Source of the DNA: CAYWWM01 sp965198025
GTDB taxonomy: Bacteria > Acidobacteriota > Terriglobia > 2-12-FULL-54-10
NCBI GenBank assembly: GCA_965198025.1
Contig: OZ240237.1
Coordinates: 3,162,001 to 3,226,000 of the forward strand
Length of the DNA: 64,000 nucleotides
Direction: 5' to 3'
Shown: positions 1 to 8,184 of the stretch, piece by piece
Layout of the letters: each line of letters opens with the position of its first letter
Position numbering within the stretch: the stretch's first letter is position 1
Notes under the pieces: model-generated
Databases searched by the model: none
What the model was told of the DNA's origin: nothing
What the model saw: only the letters and a program-made list of their open reading frames with translations
Made by a program: the position numbers and the translations under genes

Positions 1-501
1 GAACCCCAGCTCGGCGATCATCCGCTGGATGATCACGGCCTGCTGCGCATCCTTCTGCCCAAAGAAAACGTGATCCGGCTGGAGGACGTTCAGCAGCGTG
101 GCGACAACCGTCGCCACGCCTGTAAAGTGCCCTGGCCGAGCGGGACTGCACAAGGCTTCTCCCAGCCTCCCCGCTTGGATTGTAATGCGCTGTGCTTCGG
201 GATACATCTCCTCTGCAGCGGGATGGAACAGCGCGTCAACCCTTTCCTGTTTCGCCAGCGCCAAGTCCCGCCGAAAATCGCGCGGATAGCGCTCAAAATC
301 TTCTCCCTCACTGAATTGCAGGGGATTCACGAAGACGGAAACCACCACCCGGTCGCACCGTTCGCGGGCTCGCCGAATCAAGCTCAGGTGCCCTTCGTGG
401 AAGGCGCCCATGGTCGGGACCAAACCAATCGACTTCCCGGCGGACCGCTCCCTCCGCACCCACTGACGGGCGGCCGCAATCGTTTCCAAAACAACGGTCA
501 T
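1..501 (-). CDS. panC: pantoate--beta-alanine ligase (partial, 3' end beyond window)
   Basis: Pantothenate synthetase joins pantoate and beta-alanine using ATP, the last step of pantothenate synthesis in the cytosol. The first 167 residues are present. The nucleotidyltransferase signature PTMGAFHEGH lies at about residues 29-38, followed by FVNPLQF near residue 60 and the GQKD motif at 148-151. The ATG at 501-499 overlaps the panB stop codon by the classic ATGA arrangement, so the two genes are translationally coupled. The gene runs off the left edge with an open frame. Family assignment is secure. Confidence 0.95.
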   Translation of the reverse strand, partial: MTVVLETIAAARQWVRRERSAGKSIGLVPTMGAFHEGHLSLIRRARERCDRVVVSVFVNPLQFSEGEDFERYPRDFRRDLALAKQERVDALFHPAAEEMYPEAQRITIQAGRLGEALCSPARPGHFTGVATVVATLLNVLQPDHVFFGQKDAQQAVIIQRMIAELGF

Positions 502-1361
502 GACTTATTGGTTGTGGTCGAGTAAGGGACAGTTCGCTCTTCGGAGCTACGCTCTCCGGAACCGAAGGAATGCTCCGGGCCGGGGAATTTCGATTCCCGC
601 ACTTCCCGGGCGTAATCTTCCACGGCTCCCCGGATGACCTCGCCAACCCGGGCGTAGCGCTTCACAAACCGTGGCTGGACGTTGCCCGCAATTCCGAGCA
701 GGTCGTGCAGCACCAGCACCTGGCCGTCGCAATGAGCCCCGGCACCGATGCCGACTGTGGGGATCGAAACCGTGGCAGTGATCTTTTCCGCAAGGTCCTC
801 CGGGATGCATTCCAGGACGATCGAGAACGCGCCCGAATGCTCCAGTGCCTGGGCATCGGAAAGGATGCGCTGCGCCGACTCCTCGTCGCGCCCTTGCGGT
901 TTATAGCCTCCGAAGGCGTTGACAGACTGCGGCGTAAGTCCCAGATGGCCGATCACGGGAATCCCGGCAGAGACCAGCGACCGCACCTGCGGGCAAATGT
1001 CAACGCCTCCCTCGAGTTTGACCGCCGCCGCCCCCGTCTCCTGCAGGATGCGTCCCGCCCCGCGTAGCGCGTCCCCCGTGCCGGTCTGATAGGTCAGGAA
1101 GGGCATATCCACAGCCACCAGCGCGCGCTTCACTCCCCGCACGACGGCCTTGGCGTGGTGGATCATATCGTCCAGCGTAACCGGAAGAGTCGTACTATGC
1201 CCGAGCACCACCATGCCCAGGGAGTCGCCTACCAGCACCACGTCCACCCCAGCTTCGTCCACCAGGCAAGCCGTCGGATAGTCATAGGCGGTCACCATGA
1301 CGATCTTCTCCGCCCGGCTCTTCATCTTCACAACATGCGTTGTGCTGATTCGCTTTACCAT
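498..1361 (-). CDS. panB: 3-methyl-2-oxobutanoate hydroxymethyltransferase
   Basis: Ketopantoate hydroxymethyltransferase adds a hydroxymethyl group from methylene-tetrahydrofolate to 2-oxoisovalerate, the first committed step to pantothenate. The 287-residue protein has the expected metal-binding aspartates (VGDSLGM around residue 46 and VDMPF around residue 85), the KLEGG segment at 115-119 and a GIGAG loop near residue 204. It is slightly longer than the usual 260-275 residues because of a polar C-terminal tail ending in TTTNKS. A GAGGAG-like ribosome site lies upstream of the ATG. It is the upstream gene of a panB-panC operon. Confidence 0.95.
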   Translation of the reverse strand: MVKRISTTHVVKMKSRAEKIVMVTAYDYPTACLVDEAGVDVVLVGDSLGMVVLGHSTTLPVTLDDMIHHAKAVVRGVKRALVAVDMPFLTYQTGTGDALRGAGRILQETGAAAVKLEGGVDICPQVRSLVSAGIPVIGHLGLTPQSVNAFGGYKPQGRDEESAQRILSDAQALEHSGAFSIVLECIPEDLAEKITATVSIPTVGIGAGAHCDGQVLVLHDLLGIAGNVQPRFVKRYARVGEVIRGAVEDYAREVRESKFPGPEHSFGSGERSSEERTVPYSTTTNKS

Positions 1362-1463
1362 AGGACATCTGCTCCTCTCGCACTTTGAACGGTTCTGGGC
1401 GTGGGAGGATCGTTTTCAGGAGCTCTGGCAAACGGGATCAATCCGTTGTTCAGCCCGTGTTCT

Positions 1464-1469
1464 ATTATA
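1464..1469 (-). promoter_or_regulatory. candidate -10 element for panBC
   Basis: Read on the minus strand this is TATAAT, about 100 bases upstream of the panB start, in the 318-base gap between panB and the divergent DUF1844 gene. No convincing -35 hexamer is seen at 16-18 bases, so this is only a candidate. Nothing else structured was noticed in the gap. Confidence 0.25.
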
Positions 1470-1679
1470 CAGCCGAACGAGAGTCGTGCGAGTACTTGCT
1501 AATCTCGTTGAGACTGGTTGAACATCTGCATGCCGTACTCACACCCTCGACATCATCCTAACCGGATCCGCCCCTGGCGTCATGAAGCTCCCCGCTCTAC
1601 TTGCCTGCTTCGACGCCCCGGGGGTACACTCTATTATTGCAAGCTGAACGCCAACTGGAAGTCAGACGAATTCCCGTCC

Positions 1680-2183
1680 ATGCCGCAACCGAAGCCAGAA
1701 CAAAAGGAAGAGAAACAGGCTGAATTCAAAGTAGTGGACCGCCGCCTGTTCACTCAAGACGGCCTGCGTCGTCCTGACGCCGGGGCAGAGCTCCCTCAGC
1801 CCCCTTCGCCCGCCCGGGATTCTGCCCGGAAGGCGCCGCCAAAACCTCCTGCCGTCGAGCCCATAAGGTCGCAAGAGTCTGCGTCAGCGCAAGCCTCGGC
1901 GAATCGACCGGGCGAAAAGTCCGCCGGACATTTCGAGCAGTTGGTCATGTCCTTGCTAACCACCGCCATGTACCAGATGGGGCTAGCCGCCCGTCCAGGT
2001 GAACAGCCCACTCCCCCTGACTTTGCTGCGGCTCAGGAAACCATTGACCTGCTCACCACATTGCAGGAGAAGACCAAAGGGAATCTCACCATGGCGGAAT
2101 CTGACATGCTCACCGGCGGCCTCTACGAGCTGCGCATGGCTTTCGTCGAACTCACCCGCCGCATGGGCCGCCCCGTCGGGTAA
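1680..2183 (+). CDS. DUF1844 domain protein
   Basis: A 167-residue protein whose first ~85 residues are charged and proline-rich. The rest forms the helical DUF1844 domain, with HFEQLVMSLLTTAMYQMG followed by a PPDFAAAQETIDLL stretch and a C-terminal helix ending in VELTRR. DUF1844 proteins are small conserved proteins of unknown function, common in Acidobacteriota and Deltaproteobacteria. The ATG at 1680 is chosen because upstream codons encode no conserved sequence. No strong ribosome site is visible. The next gene starts 14 bases after the stop, so the two are probably cotranscribed. Confidence 0.75.
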   Translation: MPQPKPEQKEEKQAEFKVVDRRLFTQDGLRRPDAGAELPQPPSPARDSARKAPPKPPAVEPIRSQESASAQASANRPGEKSAGHFEQLVMSLLTTAMYQMGLAARPGEQPTPPDFAAAQETIDLLTTLQEKTKGNLTMAESDMLTGGLYELRMAFVELTRRMGRPVG

Positions 2184-2197
2184 CAGGGCGGCTAACG

Positions 2198-2971
2198 ATG
2201 CAGGTTGAACTCACGGTTCTCGGTTCTGGCACTTCACTCGGTGTTCCGACCATCGGCTGCCGCTGTCGTGTTTGCACCTCGTCGGACCCGCGCGACAAGC
2301 GAACCCGCCCCTCCATCCTGCTCCGTTACAACGGCCGCGCCGTAGTCATCGACACCGGCCCTGATTTCCGCTTTCAGGCCCTGCGCGCGGGCCTCGACCG
2401 CCTGGACGCTGTTGTCTTTACCCACGGCCATGCCGACCATGTCCTTGGCCTTGACGACACCCGCGCATTTACGCTCAACCAGGATCACACCATTCCGATC
2501 TACGGTAACCGGCCGGCGCTTCGGGGCATCCGGCGCATCTTTCAGTATGCCTTTGACGGCTTCGCTCCCTTTGGTGGGATCCCGTCCATCAAGGATCATC
2601 TCATTACCGGCCCGCTCCATCTGTTTGGCTTGGAATTTGTTCCCATTCTGGTGATTCACGGCCGCCTTGAGGTCCTTGGCTTTCGCTTCGGCCCAGTGGC
2701 CTATCTGACCGACTACAGCCTGATCCCGGATTCCTCGCTGGAGCTGCTGCGCGGGCTCGAGATCGCTTTTCTCGATGCTCTGCGGCACGAGCCGCATCCG
2801 GCACACATGACTGTCGCCGAGGCCCTGCTTGAGGTCAAACGCATCCGGCCGCGCCAGACCTATTTTACGCACATCGCCCACGATCTCGGCCACGAGGAAA
2901 CCAACGCCACCCTGCCCGAGACCGTGCAGCTTTGCTATGACGAGATGCAACTCCTATTCGACGTGCCTTGA
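2198..2971 (+). CDS. MBL-fold phosphodiesterase, PhnP-like
   Basis: A metallo-beta-lactamase-fold hydrolase of 257 residues. The zinc motif THGHADH is at 75-81 and further metal ligands are expected around the TDYS and FTHIAHD segments. Cysteines 21, 23 and 26 (GCRCRVC) match the structural zinc site of E. coli PhnP, a cyclic phosphate phosphodiesterase, which points to that subfamily rather than to glyoxalase II or RNase Z. No phosphonate genes lie nearby, so the physiological substrate is unknown. It lies between the DUF1844 gene and ribF, all on the plus strand. Confidence 0.8.
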   Translation: MQVELTVLGSGTSLGVPTIGCRCRVCTSSDPRDKRTRPSILLRYNGRAVVIDTGPDFRFQALRAGLDRLDAVVFTHGHADHVLGLDDTRAFTLNQDHTIPIYGNRPALRGIRRIFQYAFDGFAPFGGIPSIKDHLITGPLHLFGLEFVPILVIHGRLEVLGFRFGPVAYLTDYSLIPDSSLELLRGLEIAFLDALRHEPHPAHMTVAEALLEVKRIRPRQTYFTHIAHDLGHEETNATLPETVQLCYDEMQLLFDVP

Positions 2972-3040
2972 TGTTTGTGCCCGACCCGCGACTGAGGGGA
3001 GCTTTCGCTAACGCTATTGACGATCCGCTAGCCACATCGC

Positions 3041-4051
3041 ATGCAACTCTTCCACTCGCTCGAACAAGCCGCTTCCAACCACGCTCCCAGTGTCGTCACC
3101 ATCGGCGCTTTTGACGGCATCCACCTTGCCCACCGTGAGCTCTTGCGATTGGTGCGCGAGCGCGCCGCACAGATGGGCGCCGTTTCCGTGGTCATCACCT
3201 TTGACCCGCACCCTCTTAGCGTCCTCGCGCCGCAAAAGTCTCCCAAGCTCCTCACGCTCCAGCCAGTTAAGCTCGAACTGCTTGCTGAAAGCGGAATAGA
3301 CCGCCTGCTCGTTCTGCCCTTCACTCGCGACTTTTCGCTCTGGCCACCGGAAAAATTCGTTAAAGAAGCCCTCAGAAAGGCTCTCCGCGCCGTCGCCGTC
3401 ATCGTGGGGGATAATTTCCGCTTCGGCTACGGCGCCGCAGGCGACGCGAACCTGCTGGCTGAACTAGGAAAGCAGTGGGATTTCGAAACCCAGGTGCTGC
3501 CGGCAGTTCACATCCGCCGCATGCCCGTCAGTAGCTCCCAAATCCGCTCGTTGCTGGAACAAGGGGACGTTTCCCACGCCAATCGTCTGCTCGGACGCCC
3601 CTTCAGCGTACGCCAATCTATCGAGTCCGGCCTCGGCATCGGCCACTCCCAGACCGTTCCAACGCTGAATCTCGCTCCTTATGTCGGCCTGCTGCCCGCC
3701 ACCGGCGTCTACGTCACGCAGACTCGGATCATCGAAACCCGGAAGACAGGGAGGCCACAGAGCGAGGGAGAAGCTCGCAACGAAGTGGCCACGCCAAACG
3801 CAGCGCCTTCGCCCCTGCTGCGTTCTGTCACCAACGTCGGCTACCGCCCCACCTTTGTCGAACGCTCTCTCGGCGTCGAAACTCACCTGCTGGAGCCGTG
3901 GGCCGGCGCCCCACCCGCGCGCATCGAAGTGAGCTTTCTCTTCCGCCTCCGCGACGAGCGCAAGTTCGACTCGGCCGAACAACTCAAGTCCCAAATCCTC
4001 AGCGATATACGGCGCACGGACGCCTATTTTCAGAGATTGTCACATCTCTGA
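3041..4051 (+). CDS. ribF: bifunctional riboflavin kinase / FAD synthetase
   Basis: RibF phosphorylates riboflavin to FMN and adenylates FMN to FAD. The N-terminal adenylyltransferase domain carries GAFDGIHLAH at 22-31 and a PVSSSQIRSLL motif near residue 165. The C-terminal kinase domain has the SVTNVGYRPTF motif. Between TGVYVTQTRI and SVTNVGYRPTF there is a polar insertion of about 25 residues, where typical RibF proteins have a short loop. The total of 336 residues exceeds the usual ~310. No clear Shine-Dalgarno precedes the ATG. Confidence 0.93.
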   Translation: MQLFHSLEQAASNHAPSVVTIGAFDGIHLAHRELLRLVRERAAQMGAVSVVITFDPHPLSVLAPQKSPKLLTLQPVKLELLAESGIDRLLVLPFTRDFSLWPPEKFVKEALRKALRAVAVIVGDNFRFGYGAAGDANLLAELGKQWDFETQVLPAVHIRRMPVSSSQIRSLLEQGDVSHANRLLGRPFSVRQSIESGLGIGHSQTVPTLNLAPYVGLLPATGVYVTQTRIIETRKTGRPQSEGEARNEVATPNAAPSPLLRSVTNVGYRPTFVERSLGVETHLLEPWAGAPPARIEVSFLFRLRDERKFDSAEQLKSQILSDIRRTDAYFQRLSHL

Positions 4052-4142
4052 AAGACTATGTTGGGATTAGGCGGAGCGCCTTGACTTTCTTGGCTTGCGG
4101 ACCTTGGTCGGGGGTTCTCGGGCGAAATCCTGCAGCCGCCTT

Positions 4143-5057
4143 TCACCTTTTTCCAGCGAGGGCGTCGTAGATCCGCTGCAAGTCCTCCGAGGTGTAGTAC
4201 TCAATGATGATCTTTCCCCGGATGTTGTTCCCCCTGAGCCGCACTCGGGTCCCGAGCGCCCGCTCCAGAACCTCAATCGCCGCTCGCACGTTCGGGTCCT
4301 CGATGGGCCGTTCCTCAATCCTCTTGAGGGTAATGACGTTCGGTTTCTCGGAAGTCCCTTTGACCATCTCCTCCACCTGGCGTACGGAAAGCCTTTGCGT
4401 CACGACCCGATTCGCCATGGAAATCTGCGACGACTCTGTCGGGAGTTTCAGAATCGCGCGTGCGTGCCCGGGAGACAATTCGCCCGTCTCGATTTTTTCC
4501 TGGATTTCTTTCGGCAACCGCAACAGCCGCAACAGGTTCGTCACGGTTGCCCGATCCTTGCCGGTACGGTTGGCGATCTGTTCATGGGTCAGTCCGGCCT
4601 CATTCGCAAGACGTGCGTACGCTTCGGCGGTCTCGATCGGATTCAGGTCTTCCCGTTGAATGTTTTCGATGAGTGTAAGCTCTAGGACCTCTCGATCCGA
4701 TGCGTCCCGGACGATGGCCGGGATCTTTGCCAGATCTGCCAAAGACGCCGCCCGCCAGCGCCTTTCCCCTGCTATCAGCACACAGCGATCACCCTTCCTG
4801 CGGACCACAATTGGCTGTATAACTCCATGATTCTTAATGCTTTGTGATAATTCCTGGAGCCGGGCCTGGTCAAATTTTCGCCGGGACTGGTACGGGTTCG
4901 GGTCAATTCTCGACAGTTCAATATACTGAACAGCGTCTTTGCCTGCAGCGATAGAAACAGGGACCGAGGGAATGAGGGCGTCCAGTCCTCGACCCAAGGC
5001 TCGACGCTTTCCAGTCGAGGGGGTGGTTTTTCCAGTGGGGGGCGGGGTATCATTCAT
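4143..5057 (-). CDS. parB: chromosome-partitioning protein ParB (Spo0J family)
   Basis: ParB is the CTP-dependent clamp that loads at parS and spreads along origin-proximal DNA for segregation. The 304-residue protein has the N-terminal LGRGLDALI segment (21-29) that contacts ParA in this family, the CTPase motif GERRWRA at 97-103 and ENIQREDLNP at 131-140. A helix-turn-helix follows, then a C-terminal dimerisation region. It overlaps the parA stop by 8 bases, consistent with a parAB operon. Its parS targets lie just upstream of parA. Confidence 0.95.
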   Translation of the reverse strand: MNDTPPPTGKTTPSTGKRRALGRGLDALIPSVPVSIAAGKDAVQYIELSRIDPNPYQSRRKFDQARLQELSQSIKNHGVIQPIVVRRKGDRCVLIAGERRWRAASLADLAKIPAIVRDASDREVLELTLIENIQREDLNPIETAEAYARLANEAGLTHEQIANRTGKDRATVTNLLRLLRLPKEIQEKIETGELSPGHARAILKLPTESSQISMANRVVTQRLSVRQVEEMVKGTSEKPNVITLKRIEERPIEDPNVRAAIEVLERALGTRVRLRGNNIRGKIIIEYYTSEDLQRIYDALAGKR

Positions 5058-5949
5058 CGGCTGATCCTCCGTAGCGTTTCGTGTCCTGTACAGTCATTGG
5101 CTTTCTTGTATCATTCAAGTGACGCCTCGCGATCAATTCCTTAGCGAGGCGGATGTAGGCTTCAGCCCCCCGGGAACGCACGTCGTACAGCAGGACGGGC
5201 TGGCCGTGGCTGGGGGCTTCGGCCAAGCGGACGTTGCGCGGAATGGTTGTCTCAAACACCTGCTCCTGGAAGTGGCTGCGTAGCTCCTCGGCAACCTGTT
5301 TGGCGAGGGTAGTCCGCTCGTCAAACATCGTCAGGACAATACCTTCCAACTCAAGGCCCGGGTTCAAGGTAGCACGTATCCGCTGCACGGTATCGAGCAA
5401 GGCGGAGACGCCTTCCAGGGCCAGATATTCGCACTGCACGGGCACCAGAACGGAATCGGCGGCTGCCAGCGCATTCACAGTCAGCAGATTGAGCGCCGGG
5501 GGGCAGTCGAGCAGCATGAACTGGCAATGCTCCCCAAGCGGCTTGAGAAGGTCGCGCAGCCAGAACTCTCGATTCGCCTCGGGCATCAGCTCCAGGTCTG
5601 CTCCAGCCAGATTGTGGTCAGAGGGCAGCAGGAGCAAGCCGTCCAAGCAAGTCGGGAAAAGCGCAGCAGCAAGCTCCCGCCTCAATCCGGCAAGCGGCAC
5701 GGAAGCGGAAGGCCCTTCATTGGCAGGTTCAATATTGGCAGGCTCGACGGCTCCAACCAGGAGATGGTGGAGCGACATCCTGGAGTGATCGTGGGGAAAT
5801 CCGAGGCTGGCTGTGGCGTTGGCTTGGGGATCGCAGTCCACAAGGATGACCCGGACCTCGGCCGCAGCGAGCGAGGCAGCGAGGTTGATGGCAGTGGTGG
5901 TTTTGCCGACTCCGCCTTTTTGATTGGCGATTGCGATTGTTCTGGCCAA
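5050..5949 (-). CDS. parA: chromosome-partitioning ATPase ParA (Soj family)
   Basis: A deviant-Walker ATPase that positions ParB-parS complexes. KGGVGKTT is at residues 11-18 and DCDPQANAT begins near residue 39; the LLDCPP switch motif follows. The start is a TTG at 5949, which places the conserved MARTIAIANQKGG beginning at residue 1; no ATG fits better. A linker of roughly 20 residues rich in Pro, Ala and Glu sits after the first nucleotide motif and is longer than usual. Upstream lie three parS sites. Confidence 0.95.
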   Translation of the reverse strand: MARTIAIANQKGGVGKTTTAINLAASLAAAEVRVILVDCDPQANATASLGFPHDHSRMSLHHLLVGAVEPANIEPANEGPSASVPLAGLRRELAAALFPTCLDGLLLLPSDHNLAGADLELMPEANREFWLRDLLKPLGEHCQFMLLDCPPALNLLTVNALAAADSVLVPVQCEYLALEGVSALLDTVQRIRATLNPGLELEGIVLTMFDERTTLAKQVAEELRSHFQEQVFETTIPRNVRLAEAPSHGQPVLLYDVRSRGAEAYIRLAKELIARRHLNDTRKPMTVQDTKRYGGSADE

Positions 5950-6043
5950 CTGAAACCGCCGGGATTCCTGAATCGCTGGCAGGTAAAGAATCTAGCAAGA
6001 GAAATGGGAAGAGTAAAGGGAAATGGGAGGCAAAAGGGTAGAA

Positions 6044-6059
6044 TGTTTCACGTGAAACC
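6044..6059. promoter_or_regulatory. parS site 1
   Basis: TGTTTCACGTGAAACC differs from the consensus palindrome TGTTTCACGTGAAACA only at the last base. It lies 95 bases upstream of the parA start. Confidence 0.95.
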
Positions 6060-6092
6060 ATTTGGTACTCTCTCGGGAAGGGAGCCGGCCAA

Positions 6093-6108
6093 CGTTTCAC
6101 GTGAAACA
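6093..6108. promoter_or_regulatory. parS site 2
   Basis: CGTTTCACGTGAAACA matches the parS consensus except at the first base. It begins 49 bases from site 1, about the same spacing as between sites 2 and 3. Confidence 0.95.
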
Positions 6109-6139
6109 TTTGTCTGGCCGGGGGAGTTGGCATCCGCAT

Positions 6140-6155
6140 GGTTTCACGTGAAACA
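6140..6155. promoter_or_regulatory. parS site 3
   Basis: GGTTTCACGTGAAACA matches the parS consensus except at the first base. Three sites within 112 bases next to parAB identify this as the centromere-like locus and suggest closeness to the replication origin. Confidence 0.95.
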
Positions 6156-6345
6156 TCTGAATTAAGTACCAATACTTATAGGACCAATATGCTCGGTTCG
6201 TTCGGTTCTCTCGGTTCCTTCGTCAGACAAAAACGGTGCTCGTTCCGGCATCGAATCGAAGAAAATCTCCGGTTTGGGAGGGCAGGAGAAGATATCCACT
6301 CAGGACAGTAGTTAGTGATACTACCCCTGATACTATTCTGACTGA

Positions 6346-6493
6346 GGCTGGCAAGGCGGGGGAGCCGAGCGAGGGGGGCGAGTGAATCTCCGGGGGCGTT
6401 CCCGGGAACTTCCCCGCACGGTGGCGGGGTTTGGGTGTATCATACGGCTCGAAAAATCTCCCTGACTCTTCATCCGATTGAAACGTACCGCCG
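6346..6493 (+). repeat. direct repeat A, matching 8185-8343
   Basis: About 150 bases nearly identical to 8185-8343, with a short indel/variable stretch in the middle. It includes the upstream region and the first ~10 codons of the restriction enzyme encoded at 8313 (TLHPIE is readable), after which the sequences diverge. It is therefore a truncated 5' copy of that locus. Copies A and B bracket the toxin-antitoxin genes and a restriction-enzyme relic. Confidence 0.85.
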
Positions 6494-6656
6494 CATCTCG
6501 TCATTGCCGTGCCCGAGCGTGGCAAAGCAAGCGGAGGAATGGAGCACAGGCCCTGGCGGGCTGTGCTCGAAGGGGACAGGCCGGAGGCCTGTCGCTACTT
6601 GGCAGTGCTTGCTGATCCGTCCGGAGGGAGGGTTGACACCAGGTATCCGTCTGCTA
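6494..6656. repeat. dispersed-repeat fragment
   Basis: Non-coding. It contains the phrase GCGGAGGAATGGAGCACAGG followed by GGAGGCCTGTCGCTAC, also present at about 29634-29675. The element is therefore dispersed in this genome. No gene is seen. Confidence 0.55.
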
Positions 6657-6676
6657 AGATGTAAGAAGATGTAAGA
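6657..6676. promoter_or_regulatory. tandem 10-bp repeat upstream of RHH antitoxin
   Basis: AGATGTAAGA occurs twice head-to-tail, about 30 bases before the start of the ribbon-helix-helix gene. Such proteins bind short direct or inverted repeats in their own promoters, so this is a plausible operator. Confidence 0.4.
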
Positions 6677-6706
6677 AAAGGTAACACCAAATAATACAAG
6701 GGTCCC

Positions 6707-7003
6707 ATGAGAACACGACAGACATTTACCATATCCCTCCCCGAACCCATGGCCAAACAGGTCGAGAAAGCCATGAAAGCAGAACAGCGGACGCGCTCGG
6801 AACTCGTGCGGGAGGCGCTCCGCGCATATCTGAACAAACGCGTTCCCGTCGTTGCGGCTACGAAGGCGGAACTCGCGGCTATCCGCCGTGGGCGGGCCGA
6901 GATCGAGAACGGTGAGTACGTGACGCTGGACGAACTCCTCAATGGCCTGACAGCTACGGATCGCAAAACACGCCGCAAAAAAGCTCACAAGGGTTCCGCG
7001 TAA
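6707..7003 (+). CDS. ribbon-helix-helix antitoxin-like protein
   Basis: A 98-residue protein with an N-terminal ribbon-helix-helix DNA-binding domain: the beta strand RQTFTISLPEPM, then a helix and RSELVREALRAYL. A basic C-terminus follows. It resembles CopG/RHH antitoxins of type II toxin-antitoxin pairs. The expected partner, a RelE-like toxin, survives only as a remnant overlapping the 3' end. The protein may be an orphan repressor. Dispersed repeats precede it. Confidence 0.65.
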   Translation: MRTRQTFTISLPEPMAKQVEKAMKAEQRTRSELVREALRAYLNKRVPVVAATKAELAAIRRGRAEIENGEYVTLDELLNGLTATDRKTRRKKAHKGSA

Positions 7004-7040
7004 GGATCAGGAACGGATCGCGGCGGCCATCGCCGAGATG
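6950..7040 (+). pseudogene. RelE/ParE-type toxin remnant
   Basis: In the +1 frame relative to the RHH gene, the end of that gene and the bases after it encode IAKHAAKKLTRVPRKDQERI followed by AAAIAEM. This is typical of the N-terminal helix region of RelE-family toxins. A stop codon lies just upstream with no start codon after it, and the similarity ends abruptly, so the toxin is broken at both ends. Further on, a different frame gives a signal-peptide-like run (VTVVLLASLLAAAV), probably coincidental or another fragment. Confidence 0.5.
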
Positions 7041-7177
7041 CGTGTGGTTCATCGTGATGGTCACTGTTGTGTTGCTGGCTTCGCTGCTCGCCGCCGCGGT
7101 CGAGGGGCAGGACGGCGCGCAGCACCCGTCTCTGTCTCTGCGGGCTGTTTAAAGGGGGCACGCAGTACTGAAATCGA

Positions 7178-7194
7178 GTATGATAATATCATAC
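7178..7194. promoter_or_regulatory. palindrome upstream of parD, likely operator
   Basis: GTATGATAATATCATAC is a perfect 8+1+8 inverted repeat, 38 bases before the parD start. ParD proteins autorepress by binding palindromes at this position, so this is the probable ParD/ParDE operator. Confidence 0.55.
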
Positions 7195-7231
7195 CGTACT
7201 AGAGATCATCTCACCTCGGAGGGTTTTCACG

Positions 7232-7522
7232 ATGGCAGCATCTCATAAACGATCATTCAGTCTGCCCAGCGAACAGGCAAGTTATATCGATAATCTCGTC
7301 GCCTCCGGCACCTATGCCACGAGTAGCGAAGTGATCCGCGCAGGCCTGCGGGCTTTGCAAGAACGCGACGCTGCTGTCGAGCGCTGGTTGCGCGAGGAAG
7401 TCGTGCCGGTCGCGGCCGCAATGCAGGCCGAGCCCGGACGCGCGATCTCCGCCGATAGGGTCTTCCGTGAAATTCGCGCCCTTCACACCAGGCGGCTGAA
7501 AAATCCTGCCAGCGATGCATAA
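7232..7522 (+). CDS. parD: ParD-family antitoxin
   Basis: A 96-residue type II antitoxin. The ribbon-helix-helix region (SFSLPSEQASYIDNLVASG, then TSSEVIRAGLRALQER) is typical of the ParD/CC2985 family, followed by a longer C-terminal toxin-binding arm. It overlaps the parE start by 8 bases. An AGGAG-type ribosome site lies upstream and a palindromic operator candidate is at 7178-7194. Expected role: bind and neutralise ParE and repress the operon. Confidence 0.85.
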   Translation: MAASHKRSFSLPSEQASYIDNLVASGTYATSSEVIRAGLRALQERDAAVERWLREEVVPVAAAMQAEPGRAISADRVFREIRALHTRRLKNPASDA

Positions 7523-7814
7523 GATCGCCTTCGCACCGGAAGCCCGCGACGATCTCCAGGAGCTTTATCTGTTCATCGCTGAGCGTGCCGATGGTGATCG
7601 TGCTATGGCTTATGTCGAACGCATCGAAACCTATTGCAGAGGATTCGCGAACTTTCCGGAACGGGGTATGCGACGAGACGATCTATTTCCTGGCCTGCGG
7701 GTAGTCGGTTTCGAGCGTAGGGTGACCCTCGCTTTCCATGTCGGGGCGGATACGGTGACGTTCCTCAGAATTCTTTATGGTGGCCGTGATATAGACGCTC
7801 TGATGATGTCGTAA
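7515..7814 (+). CDS. parE: ParE-family toxin
   Basis: A 99-residue RelE/ParE-superfamily toxin. It has the family pattern FAPEARDDLQELYLFIAER, a central helix, then PGLRVVGFERRVTLAFHV and the C-terminal VTFLRILYGGRD. ParE toxins act on DNA gyrase. It is intact and translationally coupled to the antitoxin gene. It sits in the interval bracketed by the direct repeats at 6346 and 8185. Confidence 0.85.
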   Translation: MHKIAFAPEARDDLQELYLFIAERADGDRAMAYVERIETYCRGFANFPERGMRRDDLFPGLRVVGFERRVTLAFHVGADTVTFLRILYGGRDIDALMMS

Positions 7815-7887
7815 TACACCTCGGACCAATCGAGCGTTCGCACTACTGCTGGCATCCTCTTCAGCCTCCAGATCCCCGACGATGCTG

Positions 7888-8184
7888 TCACCAATGCGGG
7901 TGGTGGTAGGAGAGCCATTTCTTGAGGACTTGGTAGCCGCCGAGCTTGTAGCTCCAGACGGCGGCGGGGACGTTGCGCCAGAAGGCGCGGGCGTTCAGGT
8001 GGATGTCAAGGGTAGTCTCGCCGAGAGCGGGCAGAGCGTCGCCTAGCGCGGCGCGCTCCTTGGGCGTGTAGGCGCGTTCGACGACGCGGCCCTGGCCCGG
8101 CATCACGGCATCCTTTTTGTCGTAATGTCCCCATCCCGCCGTCAGCGCGAAGTCGTCGGCGGTCATGTTGCGCCCGTGCGTCGT
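7888..8184 (-). pseudogene. C-terminal relic of a type ISP-like restriction-modification enzyme
   Basis: The minus strand encodes about 100 residues resembling the C-terminal part of type ISP restriction enzymes: MTADDFALTAGWGH, MPGQGRVVERAYT, then WSYKLGGYQVLKKWLSY. It lacks the methyltransferase and nuclease domains and the usual last ~40 residues. Its 5' end coincides with the border of direct repeat B at 8185. It is opposite in orientation to the intact enzyme at 8313 and diverged from it, so it is probably the debris of a different enzyme. Confidence 0.6.

Noticed and set aside
5729..6172. A 147-codon minus-strand frame running through the parS sites
   Set aside because: Its sequence is just translation of the parS palindromes (repeated VSRET and FHVKR) and overlaps the parA N-terminus in another frame.
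6435..6674. A 79-codon frame starting like the restriction enzyme
   Set aside because: It holds only the first ~10 codons of that gene in direct repeat A and then unrelated repeat sequence; treated as repeat, not a gene.
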